Source: Micrococcaceae bacterium (GTDB lineage: Bacteria > Actinomycetota > Actinomycetes > Actinomycetales > Micrococcaceae). Taken from it: DNA of 64,000 nt. The stretch covers positions 1 through 64,000 of the forward strand of contig JAODMR010000005.1 of NCBI GenBank assembly GCA_025465475.1, read 5' to 3'. The notes beneath the pieces were generated by a model. It saw only the letters and a program-made list of their open reading frames with translations, had not been told where the DNA came from and ran no database searches. A program made the position numbers and the translations under genes. Shown piece by piece: positions 42,500 to 50,726 of this stretch (its first letter is position 1; each line of letters opens with the position of its first letter).

Positions 42500-43723
42500 T
42501 CAGGCTTCTCCCGGCCGGGGGCGGTCCGGGGTGGCGCCCACCAGGCCCAGGACCAGCAACACCAGGATGGCCAGGAGGACCACCAACAGGGGAGCGGTCC
42601 AGTTGTGGCTGAGCCCCCGTATCCCTCCCATGGCCAACGGACCGGTTGAGGCAAGGACGTACCCGCCGCCCTGCACCATCGTCGACAACGGGCGGGCATG
42701 ACCGGAGTTCCTGGACTGCCGGACGACGGCGATGAATATCACCGTGATCCCCCCGCCTTGCGCCGCGCCGCCCAGGCAGCACCACAGCGGCCACAGGGCT
42801 GGAAGCAGCATGAGGCCAAGCGGAACCGTCAACCACAACACCACCACGACCACGAGGACCGTGCGCAGATTGGGCTTCCGTGCGATGACAGGAACGCCGA
42901 GCGCTCCCACGACTGCAGCAATTTGGAACAGGGATGACCCCGCGCCTGCACTGGCCGCGGATTGTCCCTGCAGCTCCACGAGAAGGGTGGGCAGCCATGC
43001 GGTCACGGCGTAGTAGGCAAAGCCTTGGCCGGCGAAGGCGAGCATCAGCGCCCACGCCCGCGGGCTGCCCCAGGCCCGCGCTTCGGCGGGGCTCCCGGGG
43101 CCGGCCGGACCCACGGGTTCGGAGTTGGCCGGGATCAGCCAGGCAGCTGTCCTGCCTACTGTGCGTGACCACACCAGGAGTGCGGCTGCCGCGACGACTG
43201 CCCAACTCAACAACGCCAGGCGCCAGCCAAGCAATGCTGCCAGCGGGGCTGTGAGCAGTGAGGTGGCCATGGAGCCGATGTTCAGGGCAGCGGTATAGGC
43301 TCCGGTGGCCAGTCCAACCTGGGTATAGGGAAAGTCCCGGTGCAGAATGACGGGTACCACCACGTTGCCGACCGTTATCGCTGCTCCGATGACCACCGTT
43401 CCCAGGAGGGCGGTTCCCGCGCCACCGCTGGAGCGCAGGACAGTACCTGCCACGACCCCGAGAAGGCACAGAGTGACGGACAGATACGGTCCGCTGCGGG
43501 CGATCAGCAGTGACGCCAGCGGAGCCAGCAGGCCGAAGCACAGCACGGGGATGGTGGTCAGCAGGCCGGATTGCAGTTCGCTGAGTTGGAGCGCGTCCCG
43601 CAGCATCCCCAGCACAGGCGCCGGCGCCACGATGGGGGCGCGCAGATTCAGTGCGACCAGCAGGATGGCCGCCAACAGTATCCACAGTGCGCGCCCCCGC
43701 CGGGGGAAAGGACGTGGCGTCAA
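42500..43723 (-). CDS. MFS transporter, CynX/NimT type
   Basis: 407 residues with twelve predicted membrane helices. ALNLRAPIVAPAPVLGMLRD at the N-terminus and RDALQLSELQSGLLTTIPVL are typical of the cyanate/2-nitroimidazole transporter (CynX/NimT) group. It is probably an efflux or small-molecule uptake carrier. It ends the stretch of leftward genes and begins 10 bases after the stop of the isomerase gene at 43734, so it may belong to that operon. A 404-residue frame on the same strand (42471-43685) is a shadow. Confidence 0.85.
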   Translation of the reverse strand: MTPRPFPRRGRALWILLAAILLVALNLRAPIVAPAPVLGMLRDALQLSELQSGLLTTIPVLCFGLLAPLASLLIARSGPYLSVTLCLLGVVAGTVLRSSGGAGTALLGTVVIGAAITVGNVVVPVILHRDFPYTQVGLATGAYTAALNIGSMATSLLTAPLAALLGWRLALLSWAVVAAAALLVWSRTVGRTAAWLIPANSEPVGPAGPGSPAEARAWGSPRAWALMLAFAGQGFAYYAVTAWLPTLLVELQGQSAASAGAGSSLFQIAAVVGALGVPVIARKPNLRTVLVVVVVLWLTVPLGLMLLPALWPLWCCLGGAAQGGGITVIFIAVVRQSRNSGHARPLSTMVQGGGYVLASTGPLAMGGIRGLSHNWTAPLLVVLLAILVLLVLGLVGATPDRPRPGEA

Positions 43724-43733
43724 GCGGCCGGCC

Positions 43734-44735
43734 TCAGCCCTGGTTGCTGAAGGCGGCGTCGAAGGACTGGGTGGAGGGGGTGAAGTTGTATTTCTTAAGG
43801 GCCGCGAGTGCTTCAGGGGCGCCTTCGAGGCGGTCCATGCCCGCGTCTTCCCATTCGATGCTGATCGGCCCGTCGTAGCCGATGGCGGTCAGCGCACGGA
43901 AGGAGGATTCCCAGGGCACGTCTCCGCGTCCGGCGGAAACAAAGTCCCAGCCGCGGCGTGGATCGCCCCAGGGCAGGTGGGAGCCCATCACGGTATTGCG
44001 GCCGGTTTGCCGGACCTTGGTGTCCTTGCAGTCAACGTGGTATATCCGGTCCTTGAAGTCCCAGATGAAGGAAACGGGGTCGATGCCCTGCCACATGAAG
44101 TGGGAGGGATCCCAGTTCAGTCCAAACGCTTCGCGGTGGCCGATCGCTTCGAGGGTCCGGACGGTGGTCCAGTAGTCGTAGGCGATCTCGGAGGGGTGGA
44201 CTTCATGGGCGAAGCGGACACCGCATTCGTCGAAAACGTCCAGAATCGGGTTCCACCGGTCGGCGAAGTCCTGGTAGCCGGCGTTGATTACGGCTTCGGG
44301 GACGGGCGGGAACATGGCGACGTACTGCCAGATGGAGGACCCGGTGAACCCGACAACAGTTTTGACCCCGAGCGCCTTGGCCAGGCGGGCGGTGTGCTTC
44401 ATTTCCTCGGCCGCGCGCTGCCGGACGCCCTCGGGATCCCCGTCGCCCCAGACCTTGGGTCCGACGATGGCTTCATGCCGGAAGTCGATGGGGTTGTCGC
44501 AGACGGCCTGGCCTTTGAGGTGGTTGGAGATGGCCCAGACCTTCAGGTTGTATTTCTCCAGGATGGCCAGCCGTCCGGCGATGTACTCCTCGTCGTCCCA
44601 GCGCCAGGCGTCCAGGTGGTCCCCGGAGACGGCGATTTCCAGTCCGTCGTAGCCCCAGCCGGAGGCAAGCCGCGCGACTTCCTCGAAGGGGAGGTCGGCC
44701 CACTGGCCGGTGAAGAGGGTGTACGGGCGTGGCAT
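43734..44735 (-). CDS. sugar phosphate isomerase/epimerase-family (AP endonuclease fold) protein, LgdB-like
   Basis: 333 residues. The TIM-barrel metal site is visible: SGWGYDGLEIAVSGDHLDAW (Glu), VRFAHEVHPSE (Glu/His), FGLNWDPSHF (Asp/His), IYHVDCKDTK (His/Asp) and ISIEWEDAG (Glu). This PF01261 fold serves as 3-keto-sugar beta-eliminase or hydratase in oxidative glycoside pathways and as epimerase in others. With a second such protein at 47125 and two Gfo/Idh/MocA dehydrogenases in the same operon, it is a candidate LgdB-type enzyme; that assignment is inference. Transcribed last, or before the MFS carrier. Confidence 0.82.
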   Translation of the reverse strand: MPRPYTLFTGQWADLPFEEVARLASGWGYDGLEIAVSGDHLDAWRWDDEEYIAGRLAILEKYNLKVWAISNHLKGQAVCDNPIDFRHEAIVGPKVWGDGDPEGVRQRAAEEMKHTARLAKALGVKTVVGFTGSSIWQYVAMFPPVPEAVINAGYQDFADRWNPILDVFDECGVRFAHEVHPSEIAYDYWTTVRTLEAIGHREAFGLNWDPSHFMWQGIDPVSFIWDFKDRIYHVDCKDTKVRQTGRNTVMGSHLPWGDPRRGWDFVSAGRGDVPWESSFRALTAIGYDGPISIEWEDAGMDRLEGAPEALAALKKYNFTPSTQSFDAAFSNQG

Positions 44736-44842
44736 CGGAACTCCTTGGTGGCGGGATGAAGGTTAGTGGGAAAGGTCCGGCTTCAGTGTGCGACGACGGC
44801 GGCCGACGGCGTCAGTGTGAACGGCGGCGGCCGACGGTGTTG

Positions 44843-45997
44843 TCAGGTGGTGGGGACGTGGACGAGGGTGTTTTTCGCGGCGGCGGATTCCTGGATGGCG
44901 TTCAGGACGCGTTGGACCTGGAGCCCTTCCTCGAAGGAGGGGGAGGGCGCACTGCCGGTGCTGATGGCGGTCAGGAAGTCGCGGATCTGGTGGGTGAAGG
45001 TGTGTTCCCAGCCGATGACGTGTCCCTGGGGCCACCAGGCCTCCAGGTAGGGGTGCTCGGGTTCGGTGACAAGGATGCGGGAGAAGCCCTGTTGCCGGAT
45101 GGGGGAGGTGCCATCGAAGAAGCGCAGTTCGTTGATGTTTTCCAGGTCGAAGGCCAGCGAACCGGTGGAACCGAAGATTTCCAGCTGCAGGCTGTTTTTA
45201 CGGCCCAGCGCGACGCGGGAGACTTCCACCGAGGCGATGGCCCCGCCGGCCAGCGTGAGGGTGGCCCAGGCGGCGTCGTCCACGGTGACCTGTTCGGTGC
45301 CGTGCGGGCCTGGCCGGGAGGGGATGAAGGTGTGCAGGGTTCCGGTGACATCGGTGACCGTGTCCTGGAGGAGGTGCTGGATCTGGTCGATGGCGTGGGA
45401 GGCGATATCGCCCAGGGCGCCGGATCCGGCGGTTTCCTGCCGCAGCCGCCACGTCATGGGGGACTGGTCATCGGCGAGCCAGTCCTGCAGGTAGCTGGCC
45501 CGGACCTGCCGGACCGTGCCGATTTTTCCTTCCGCGATCAGTTCCCGGGCCAGGGCCAGGGCAGGAACGCGTCGGTAGTTGAATCCGACCATGGACTGTA
45601 CGCCGCGGGTGCGGGCTTCCTGCGCGGCGGTGACCATCGCGTCGGATTCGGCCATGGTGTTGGCCAGCGGTTTTTCCACCAGCACGTGTTTGCCGGCGGC
45701 CAGGGCCGCAATGGCGATTTCGGCGTGCAGCCAGCCCGGCGCGCAGATATCGACGATGTCGATATCTGCGCGCTCGAGCACCCCGCGCCAGTCTGTTGCT
45801 GACTCCGCCCAGCCGTACCGGGCGGCCGCGTCAGCCACCTGGTCGGCGTCCCTGCCGACAAGCACTTTCTGCTCGATGGCCGGAACATCGAAGAACGAGG
45901 CGACATTGCGCCACGCATTCGAATGTGCCTTGCCCATGAAGGCATAGCCAATAGCGGCAACGCCCAAGGGCCGGTCAGAACTCTGATTCGGGGTCAT
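44843..45997 (-). CDS. Gfo/Idh/MocA-family oxidoreductase, LgdA-like
   Basis: 384 residues. N-terminal Rossmann site AAIGYAFMGKAHSNAWRNVA, then DICAPGWLHAEIAIAALAAG followed by KHVLVEKPLA (Lys/Glu of the EKP motif), and VGFNYRRVPALALARELI. SYLQDWLADDQSPMTWR and AGSGALGDIASHAIDQIQHL follow, blocks I recall from levoglucosan dehydrogenase (LgdA) of Pseudarthrobacter. NAD(P)-dependent oxidation at sugar C3 is therefore plausible, though family members also oxidise inositol, xylose or glucose-6-phosphate. Nine bases separate it from the second dehydrogenase upstream. Confidence 0.85.
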   Translation of the reverse strand: MTPNQSSDRPLGVAAIGYAFMGKAHSNAWRNVASFFDVPAIEQKVLVGRDADQVADAAARYGWAESATDWRGVLERADIDIVDICAPGWLHAEIAIAALAAGKHVLVEKPLANTMAESDAMVTAAQEARTRGVQSMVGFNYRRVPALALARELIAEGKIGTVRQVRASYLQDWLADDQSPMTWRLRQETAGSGALGDIASHAIDQIQHLLQDTVTDVTGTLHTFIPSRPGPHGTEQVTVDDAAWATLTLAGGAIASVEVSRVALGRKNSLQLEIFGSTGSLAFDLENINELRFFDGTSPIRQQGFSRILVTEPEHPYLEAWWPQGHVIGWEHTFTHQIRDFLTAISTGSAPSPSFEEGLQVQRVLNAIQESAAAKNTLVHVPTT

Positions 45998-46006
45998 GAC
46001 TGTTCC

Positions 46007-47128
46007 TTAGAGGGTCTGCGCCGTGGGGTCCCAGTCTTCCGGCAGCGGCTCCGCGGCATTCGCGGTGCTCTGCAGGGAGACGAACTCGCCGGAATCGATG
46101 GATTCGGAGATCGAGACCATGGCATCCAGGACGTGGTACGCCATGGCGCCCTGGGCGCGGTGCGGAACGCCTGCGCGGATGGCGCGGGCCATCTCCAGGA
46201 CGCCGGTACCGCGGCTGCTGGTGGAGCCGACCGAAGAGATGACCTCGGGCTCATCCGCGCCGAGGCGGGTCAGCAGGATGTCGCCGTCGAACATGTTCGG
46301 GTCCGGGAAGGCGATGGTCGCTTCGGTTCCCGTGACCTCAACAAAGCCAGCGCGCTTCAAGGGTGAGTCGAAGCTGAAGATGCTCTGCGAGGATTCGCCT
46401 CCGGCGAACTGGGCGATGGCGCTGACGTGGGTGGGAACGGTGACGTCGAAGACTTCGCCGGCCTTGGGGCCTGAACCGATGACGCGGGTTGCCCGCGACT
46501 TCGAACCGAAGGCCGCCACCTTGGAGATGGATCCGAAGGTCTGGATCAGGGTGGTCAGGTAGTACGGGCCGATGTCGAACAGCGGACCGGCGCCTTCCTG
46601 GAACAGGAAGGCCGGGTTCGGGTGCCAGGATTCCGGACCCGGCGACTGCATCAGGGTCAGGGCTGACTGCGGAACGCCGATGTCGCCACGGGCGATCGTG
46701 CGCAGGGCCGTCTGCAGGCCGGCGCCCAGGAAGGTGTCCGGTGCACAGCCCAGCCGCAGGCCTGCGGCGTCCGCTGCCTTCAGCAGGCCGAGGCCGCTTT
46801 CGCGGTCAAGGGAGAACGGCTTTTCGCTCCAGACGTGCTTGCCGGCGCGGATTGCAGCGGTGGCAACCTCAACGTGGGCGGCAGGAATGGTCAGGTTGAC
46901 CACGATTTCGACGTCGGGGTGCTGCAGTGCAGCTTCGACGCCGCCGGAGGACGCGATGCCGAACTCGGCGGCACGGTCCGCAGCGACCTGCTCGAACATG
47001 TCGGCGACAATGTGCACCTTGACGTCCGGGAAGCTGGTCAGGTTGGTCAGGTATTCCTTGCTGATGACGCCGGCGCCGATAACGGCAACGCCGACCGGAC
47101 CCGTTTTGGCTGTTGACTGGGTGGTCAT
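46007..47128 (-). CDS. Gfo/Idh/MocA-family oxidoreductase, second copy
   Basis: 373 residues. Rossmann motif GVAVIGAGVISKEYLTNLTS, NLTIPAAHVEVATAAIRAGK with HVWSEKPFSL (EKP motif), and CAPDTFLGAGLQTALRTIAR, typical of the second clade of the family. Its ATG overlaps the isomerase stop upstream by four bases (ATGA), so translation is coupled. In the levoglucosan pathway a second dehydrogenase (LgdC) reduces 3-keto-glucose back to glucose; that is one possible role here. NAD(H)/NADP(H) preference is unclear. Confidence 0.85.
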   Translation of the reverse strand: MTTQSTAKTGPVGVAVIGAGVISKEYLTNLTSFPDVKVHIVADMFEQVAADRAAEFGIASSGGVEAALQHPDVEIVVNLTIPAAHVEVATAAIRAGKHVWSEKPFSLDRESGLGLLKAADAAGLRLGCAPDTFLGAGLQTALRTIARGDIGVPQSALTLMQSPGPESWHPNPAFLFQEGAGPLFDIGPYYLTTLIQTFGSISKVAAFGSKSRATRVIGSGPKAGEVFDVTVPTHVSAIAQFAGGESSQSIFSFDSPLKRAGFVEVTGTEATIAFPDPNMFDGDILLTRLGADEPEVISSVGSTSSRGTGVLEMARAIRAGVPHRAQGAMAYHVLDAMVSISESIDSGEFVSLQSTANAAEPLPEDWDPTAQTL

Positions 47129-47862
47129 GATTTCTTGCCTGCCTTGAGGTAGTTGAAGCTGTCGGTGACTGCCTCGAAGATGTCACCGTCGAAGTCGTCG
47201 AGCTCGACGACGCCGACCTCCAGGGACGGGACAGCGGCAATGACATCCCAGATGGGCATGCTGCCGGCGCCGACGGCGACCTGTTCCTTGTCGTTTTTGG
47301 TCAGGGGACCGTCCTTGATGTGGATGAAGCGGACCTGGTCGCCGAGGCGTCCCAGCAGTTCCACAGCATCTTCGCCACCGACGGAGGCCCAGTAGGTGTC
47401 AACTTCCAGTACGACGGCGGGATCCAGCTGCTCGGCGAAAACCTCAAGGGCGGCGCGGCCGTCGATGCGGGATTCCAGCTCGAACTCGTGGTTGTGGTAG
47501 CCCACGCGGATGCCGTACTCGGCGCCCTTCTTGGCAGCGGCGTTCAATGCATCTGCCGTGGCCTTGACGTCTTCGGCCGTGTTCCAGCGGGAGCTGTCCA
47601 CGTGCGGGTCGATCACGGTGCCGATGCCGAGCTTCTGCGCGGCAGCGAAGATTTCGTCCTGGTCGGCCCGCAGCAGCGGAGCGTGACCGGAGGGGGCTGA
47701 GAGGTTGTTCGCGGACAGGGCCTCGGCCAGTTGATCGGCGGTGGCAACAAAGTTGTAGGGCTCCACGGCCGTGTAGCCGATGTCAGCGATGCGCTTGATG
47801 GTTCCGGAAAGGTCGGCTTCCAACGGGCCGCGGACCGTATAGAGCTGAAGGGAGTAGGTCAC
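47125..47862 (-). CDS. sugar phosphate isomerase/epimerase-family protein (first gene of the operon)
   Basis: Start at the GTG at 47862, preceded by AGGAGA; the longer frame to 48042 crosses the promoter and is rejected. 245 residues. SLQLYTVRGPLEADLSGTIK opens the barrel; IADIGYTAVEPYNF, GIRVGYHNHEFELES (His/Glu metal ligands), LEVDTYWASVGG (Asp) and RFIHIKDGPL (His/Asp) form the metal site. It resembles inosose dehydratase-like and 3-keto-glycoside-processing proteins. First gene after the promoter at 47948-47976, so its product is probably made first. Confidence 0.82.
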   Translation of the reverse strand: MTYSLQLYTVRGPLEADLSGTIKRIADIGYTAVEPYNFVATADQLAEALSANNLSAPSGHAPLLRADQDEIFAAAQKLGIGTVIDPHVDSSRWNTAEDVKATADALNAAAKKGAEYGIRVGYHNHEFELESRIDGRAALEVFAEQLDPAVVLEVDTYWASVGGEDAVELLGRLGDQVRFIHIKDGPLTKNDKEQVAVGAGSMPIWDVIAAVPSLEVGVVELDDFDGDIFEAVTDSFNYLKAGKKS

Positions 47863-47947
47863 AGGTTCTCCTGGCAATCGACGTTGAAGGAAGGGCGGGC
47901 TTACCCGCAGGCTGGTGCGAGGCACAAGCATCCCCGTATGCATCTTC

Positions 47948-47976
47948 AACCTAAGCGAGCTTTTGACGAGCGTCAA
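47948..47976 (-). promoter_or_regulatory. promoter of the leftward sugar operon
   Basis: On the minus strand, TTGACG (plus positions 47976-47971), 17-base spacer, TAGGTT (47953-47948). It has a good -35 match and correct spacing, and reads into the isomerase gene about 85 bases downstream. Confidence 0.65.
47963..47976. promoter_or_regulatory. palindromic operator TTGACG-AG-CGTCAA
   Basis: The 14-base dyad overlaps the -35 box of the leftward promoter and lies 73 bases before the ROK regulator start (48049). Flanking CTTTT and CAAAAG extend the symmetry. ROK repressors bind such sites, so autoregulation and repression of the operon are likely. Confidence 0.6.
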
Positions 47977-48048
47977 GCAAAAGTCGTTCTGAGCCGTTGT
48001 TAAAGATTCTTTGTGACAGGGAGAAGTCTGCCGTGCTATCAATTAGTC

Positions 48049-49263
48049 ATGTCAACACCCGCCGCCACGTTGGCCGCCGGAACGCTTCCGCAGCCCGGCG
48101 GCGGCTTCTCGCGTGCGGGTGACCTGTTTCAACTGTTGCGGGACGGGCGGGCACGGACCCGCGCCGAATTGGCCGAAATTACGGGCCTGGCTCGCTCCAC
48201 GGTTGCCACCCGGATTGAGGCCCTGATGGCCGCCGGCTTGATTAGCCCGGCCGGTGAGGCCGTGTCCTCCGGTGGGCGGCCGCCGTCGCGCTTTGCTTTC
48301 CTGCCCACCTCCAGGGTGGTCCTGGCCGCCGACGTCGGGGCCACGCACGTGCTGATCGCCCTGACCGATCTGGATGGGCGGGTGCTGAGCGAGTCCAAGA
48401 CCGCGATCTCCATCGCCGACGGTCCCGTCCAGGTGCTGGACCTGCTCATTTCCCACTGCCGCAAGCTCTTGTCCCAGGCCGGCAGGCACGAGCGCGAACT
48501 CGCCGGCATCGGCATCGGACTGCCAGGGCCCGTGGAGCACAGCACCGGCCGGCCAGCCAATCCGCCCATCATGCCCGGGTGGGACGGATTCGACGTGCCC
48601 GGCTATGTGCAGCAGTCCCTCGCGGCCCACGTCCTGGTGGACAACGACGTCAACATCATGGCGCTCGGTGAACGGGCAGCCTACTGGCCGCTGGACAACG
48701 ACCTGCTTTTCATCAAGGTGGCCACCGGCATCGGTGCCGGCGTCATCAACGGTGGAGTGCTGCAGCGCGGTGCTGACGGTACGGCCGGCGACATTGGCCA
48801 CGTCCGGGTCGCCAGGGGCGAGGGGATGCTATGCCGCTGCGGCAACTACGGCTGCCTTGAGGCCCTCGCGTCCGGTCCTGCCATCGCTGCGGCGCTCAGC
48901 GCCGGGGGAGTGCCGGCCAAAACCGGTGAGGACGTGCTGGCGTTGGCCCGACGGGGGAACGTTGCAGCCGTCCAGGCCATGCGGCAGGCGGGGCGCGACG
49001 TCGGCGACGTGTTGGCCACCTGCGTCAACCTCCTGAATCCGTCAGTGATTGTCATTGGTGGTGGGCTTTCCGCCGCCGGCGAGTACCTGATGGCCGGCGT
49101 GCGGGAGGTTGTCTACCAGCGCTCCCTTCCGCTGGCCACGGCCAGGCTGCGCATCGTGCAGTCGATGGCCGGCGATCAGGCGGGTGTGCTCGGCGCCAGC
49201 CGCATGGTCATTGATCACGTGCTGGCGCCCTCCAGCGTGGACGCCCTGCTGGCTCCGGCCTGA
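48049..49263 (+). CDS. ROK-family transcriptional regulator
   Basis: 404 residues from the ATG at 48049. An N-terminal winged helix (RTRAELAEITGLARSTVATR, IEALMAAGLISPAGE) is fused to a ROK sugar-kinase-like domain: VVLAADVGATHVLIALTDLD, GIGIGLPGPVEH, the zinc site CRCGNYGCLEALASG and VIVIGGGLSAAGEYL. The kinase-like half senses sugars; NagC, Mlc and XylR are relatives. It is divergent from the dehydrogenase/isomerase operon with the dyad between them, so it is the best candidate repressor of that operon. Confidence 0.9.
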   Translation: MSTPAATLAAGTLPQPGGGFSRAGDLFQLLRDGRARTRAELAEITGLARSTVATRIEALMAAGLISPAGEAVSSGGRPPSRFAFLPTSRVVLAADVGATHVLIALTDLDGRVLSESKTAISIADGPVQVLDLLISHCRKLLSQAGRHERELAGIGIGLPGPVEHSTGRPANPPIMPGWDGFDVPGYVQQSLAAHVLVDNDVNIMALGERAAYWPLDNDLLFIKVATGIGAGVINGGVLQRGADGTAGDIGHVRVARGEGMLCRCGNYGCLEALASGPAIAAALSAGGVPAKTGEDVLALARRGNVAAVQAMRQAGRDVGDVLATCVNLLNPSVIVIGGGLSAAGEYLMAGVREVVYQRSLPLATARLRIVQSMAGDQAGVLGASRMVIDHVLAPSSVDALLAPA

Positions 49264-49360
49264 CCGTTTCGGGCGCGCCCTGCGTCGTTGCCCTAGTGTA
49301 GGTACGCGGCGCGAAGTCCGGGCCGCGGCCTGTCCCAGGCGGAACAGCGAAGCAGGCGCC

Positions 49361-50377
49361 GTGACAAGAGTGACCATTGCCGGCCTGGCGAACCAGTTGG
49401 GCCTGTCCAAGGCGTCGGTCTCCTATGCCCTGAATGGTCAACCGGGCGTCAGCGATGATACCCGTGCCAAGGTCGTGAGCCTGGCCACCGAGCTGGGCTG
49501 GTACCCGAGCTCCAGTGCCCGCGCCCTATCGCACGCGCGCGCCGACGTCATCGGAATCGTGCTCTCCCGGGAGCCGGAAAGCATCGGCTCCGAACCCTAT
49601 TACATGAGCCTGCTGGCCGGTATCGAGTCGGTGTTGGCCGAAGCGGAGATGGGGCTGCTGCTGCGCCTGGTCGGACCCGACGTTGGACGCGACCTGGCGG
49701 TGTACGAGCGGTGGTCGGGTGAGCGTCGGGTCGACGGCGTGATCCTCTTTGACCAGCTGGACAATGATCCCCGCCCGGAACTGCTGGAACGGCTCCGGAT
49801 GCCCTTCGTGCTGCACGGTGCGTCGGAGCCCATTGGCGCAGGTGCCACCACGTACGTGGACCAGAGCGTCGACGCTGCAGCCATCATTGACCACCTGGAG
49901 CTCCTGGGGCATTCCCGTTTGGGGCACATCACCGGTCCACTGACGCTGATCCATGAGCGGGCGCGCTGCGACGCCGTCCGCCGCCTGGGCCACGACGCCG
50001 GTATGCATGTTGACGGCGTGGAATCGGACTACACCCTGGAAGGGGCGATGCACGCGACCCGCCAGCTGATGGCCCAGCCGGTGCCACCCACAGCCCTGAT
50101 CTACGACAGCGACCTGATGGCCGTCGGTGGGACGCATGCGCTGCGGGAACTCCGCATCGCCGTGCCGGCGGGTGCCGCCGTCGTCAGCTGGGACGAGTCC
50201 ATTCTGTGTCGGCTCGTGAGCCCGCCCCTCACTGCCCTGCAGCGGGATCCGGTGGAACAGGGCCGCCGGTCGGCCCGTCTTTTGCTCGACGTTATCGCCG
50301 GCCGCAGCCTCGGCGACGCCTCCACCCAGCCAAGCCGGTTGCTGGTGCGGGCAAGCACCACCGGCGAGGGTGTCTGA
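49361..50377 (+). CDS. LacI-family transcriptional regulator of the second sugar cluster
   Basis: Start at the GTG at 49361 (VTRVTIAGLANQLGLSKASV), where the LacI helix-turn-helix begins; the frame extends back into the ROK gene but is rejected. 338 residues. Hinge region SSSARALSHARADVIGIVLS and a periplasmic-binding effector domain that ends PPLTALQRDPVEQGRRSARL. It precedes the second ABC importer and presumably binds CTGAACCGGTTCAG at 50468. The effector sugar is unknown. Confidence 0.9.
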   Translation: MTRVTIAGLANQLGLSKASVSYALNGQPGVSDDTRAKVVSLATELGWYPSSSARALSHARADVIGIVLSREPESIGSEPYYMSLLAGIESVLAEAEMGLLLRLVGPDVGRDLAVYERWSGERRVDGVILFDQLDNDPRPELLERLRMPFVLHGASEPIGAGATTYVDQSVDAAAIIDHLELLGHSRLGHITGPLTLIHERARCDAVRRLGHDAGMHVDGVESDYTLEGAMHATRQLMAQPVPPTALIYDSDLMAVGGTHALRELRIAVPAGAAVVSWDESILCRLVSPPLTALQRDPVEQGRRSARLLLDVIAGRSLGDASTQPSRLLVRASTTGEGV

Positions 50378-50459
50378 CCCGGAGCTGGCGCGGACGGGCC
50401 CGCGCCCGCCCCCACGGCCTCGGCTCACCCCGACGGCCTATAACGAATCGGCAACAGAG

Positions 50460-50488
50460 CTTGTGTGCTGAACCGGTTCAGTTACACT
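50460..50488 (+). promoter_or_regulatory. promoter P1 of the second sugar ABC operon
   Basis: CTTGTG (50460-50465) and TACACT (50483-50488) with 17-base spacing. The LacI-type operator lies entirely between the two boxes. Confidence 0.5.
50468..50481. promoter_or_regulatory. LacI-type operator, perfect palindrome
   Basis: CTGAACCGGTTCAG is an exact 14-base palindrome with a central CCGG, as in other LacI/GalR operators. Occupation would block RNA polymerase between -35 and -10. The upstream LacI gene (49361-50377) is the natural partner. Confidence 0.75.
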
Positions 50489-50602
50489 CGTCACATGCAC
50501 CAAAGTCCGGTCGGTGTCGACGGATCCCCTCTGGAGGGGCATTCCGTAGCACCGCAGGAGGACCCTGTGTACCCGTTCAGCCCACTAATCCGAACCCTGC
50601 AG

Positions 50603-50633
50603 AAAAGTTATTGCCGATTTCCCGGCAACTTTT
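50603..50633 (+). terminator. attenuator-like stem-loop in the leader
   Basis: AAAAG (50603-50607) pairs with CTTTT (50629-50633), and TTGCCG (50611-50616) with CGGCAA (50623-50628), around a 6-base loop. The TTTT at its 3' edge makes it a weak intrinsic terminator or attenuator. It also sits just before the second promoter-like pair. Confidence 0.45.
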
Positions 50634-50635
50634 GA

Positions 50636-50664
50636 TTGACCCTCGGCATAAGTTCCTTTACTTT
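50636..50664 (+). promoter_or_regulatory. possible second promoter P2
   Basis: TTGACC (50636-50641), 17-base spacer, TACTTT (50659-50664), about 60 bases before the start codon. It would bypass the LacI operator and stem-loop and give operator-independent expression. Confidence 0.5.
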
Positions 50665-50726
50665 TATGTCAGGCCGAATCCCTGGCTAGTCAGGCGCACT
50701 TTGGATCAAGACAAGGAAGTCAATCT

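Larger units (their letters stand above)
50378..50726 (+). other. 349-base regulatory region and leader before the second ABC cluster
   Basis: No gene. It holds the first promoter with the LacI operator, a stem-loop at 50603-50633 and a second promoter-like pair (50636-50664), and ends with the AAGGAAG ribosome-binding site (50712-50718) of the binding-protein gene. Confidence 0.7.

Noticed and set aside
42471-43685. 404-residue frame on the same strand as the MFS gene
   Set aside because: Arg/Gly/Pro-rich, no membrane helices; the alternative frame 42500-43723 encodes a twelve-helix transporter.
44763-44842. Imperfect repeat of CGGCGGCCGACGG before the isomerase gene
   Set aside because: Short, GC-rich and imperfect; probably slippage, with no sign of function.
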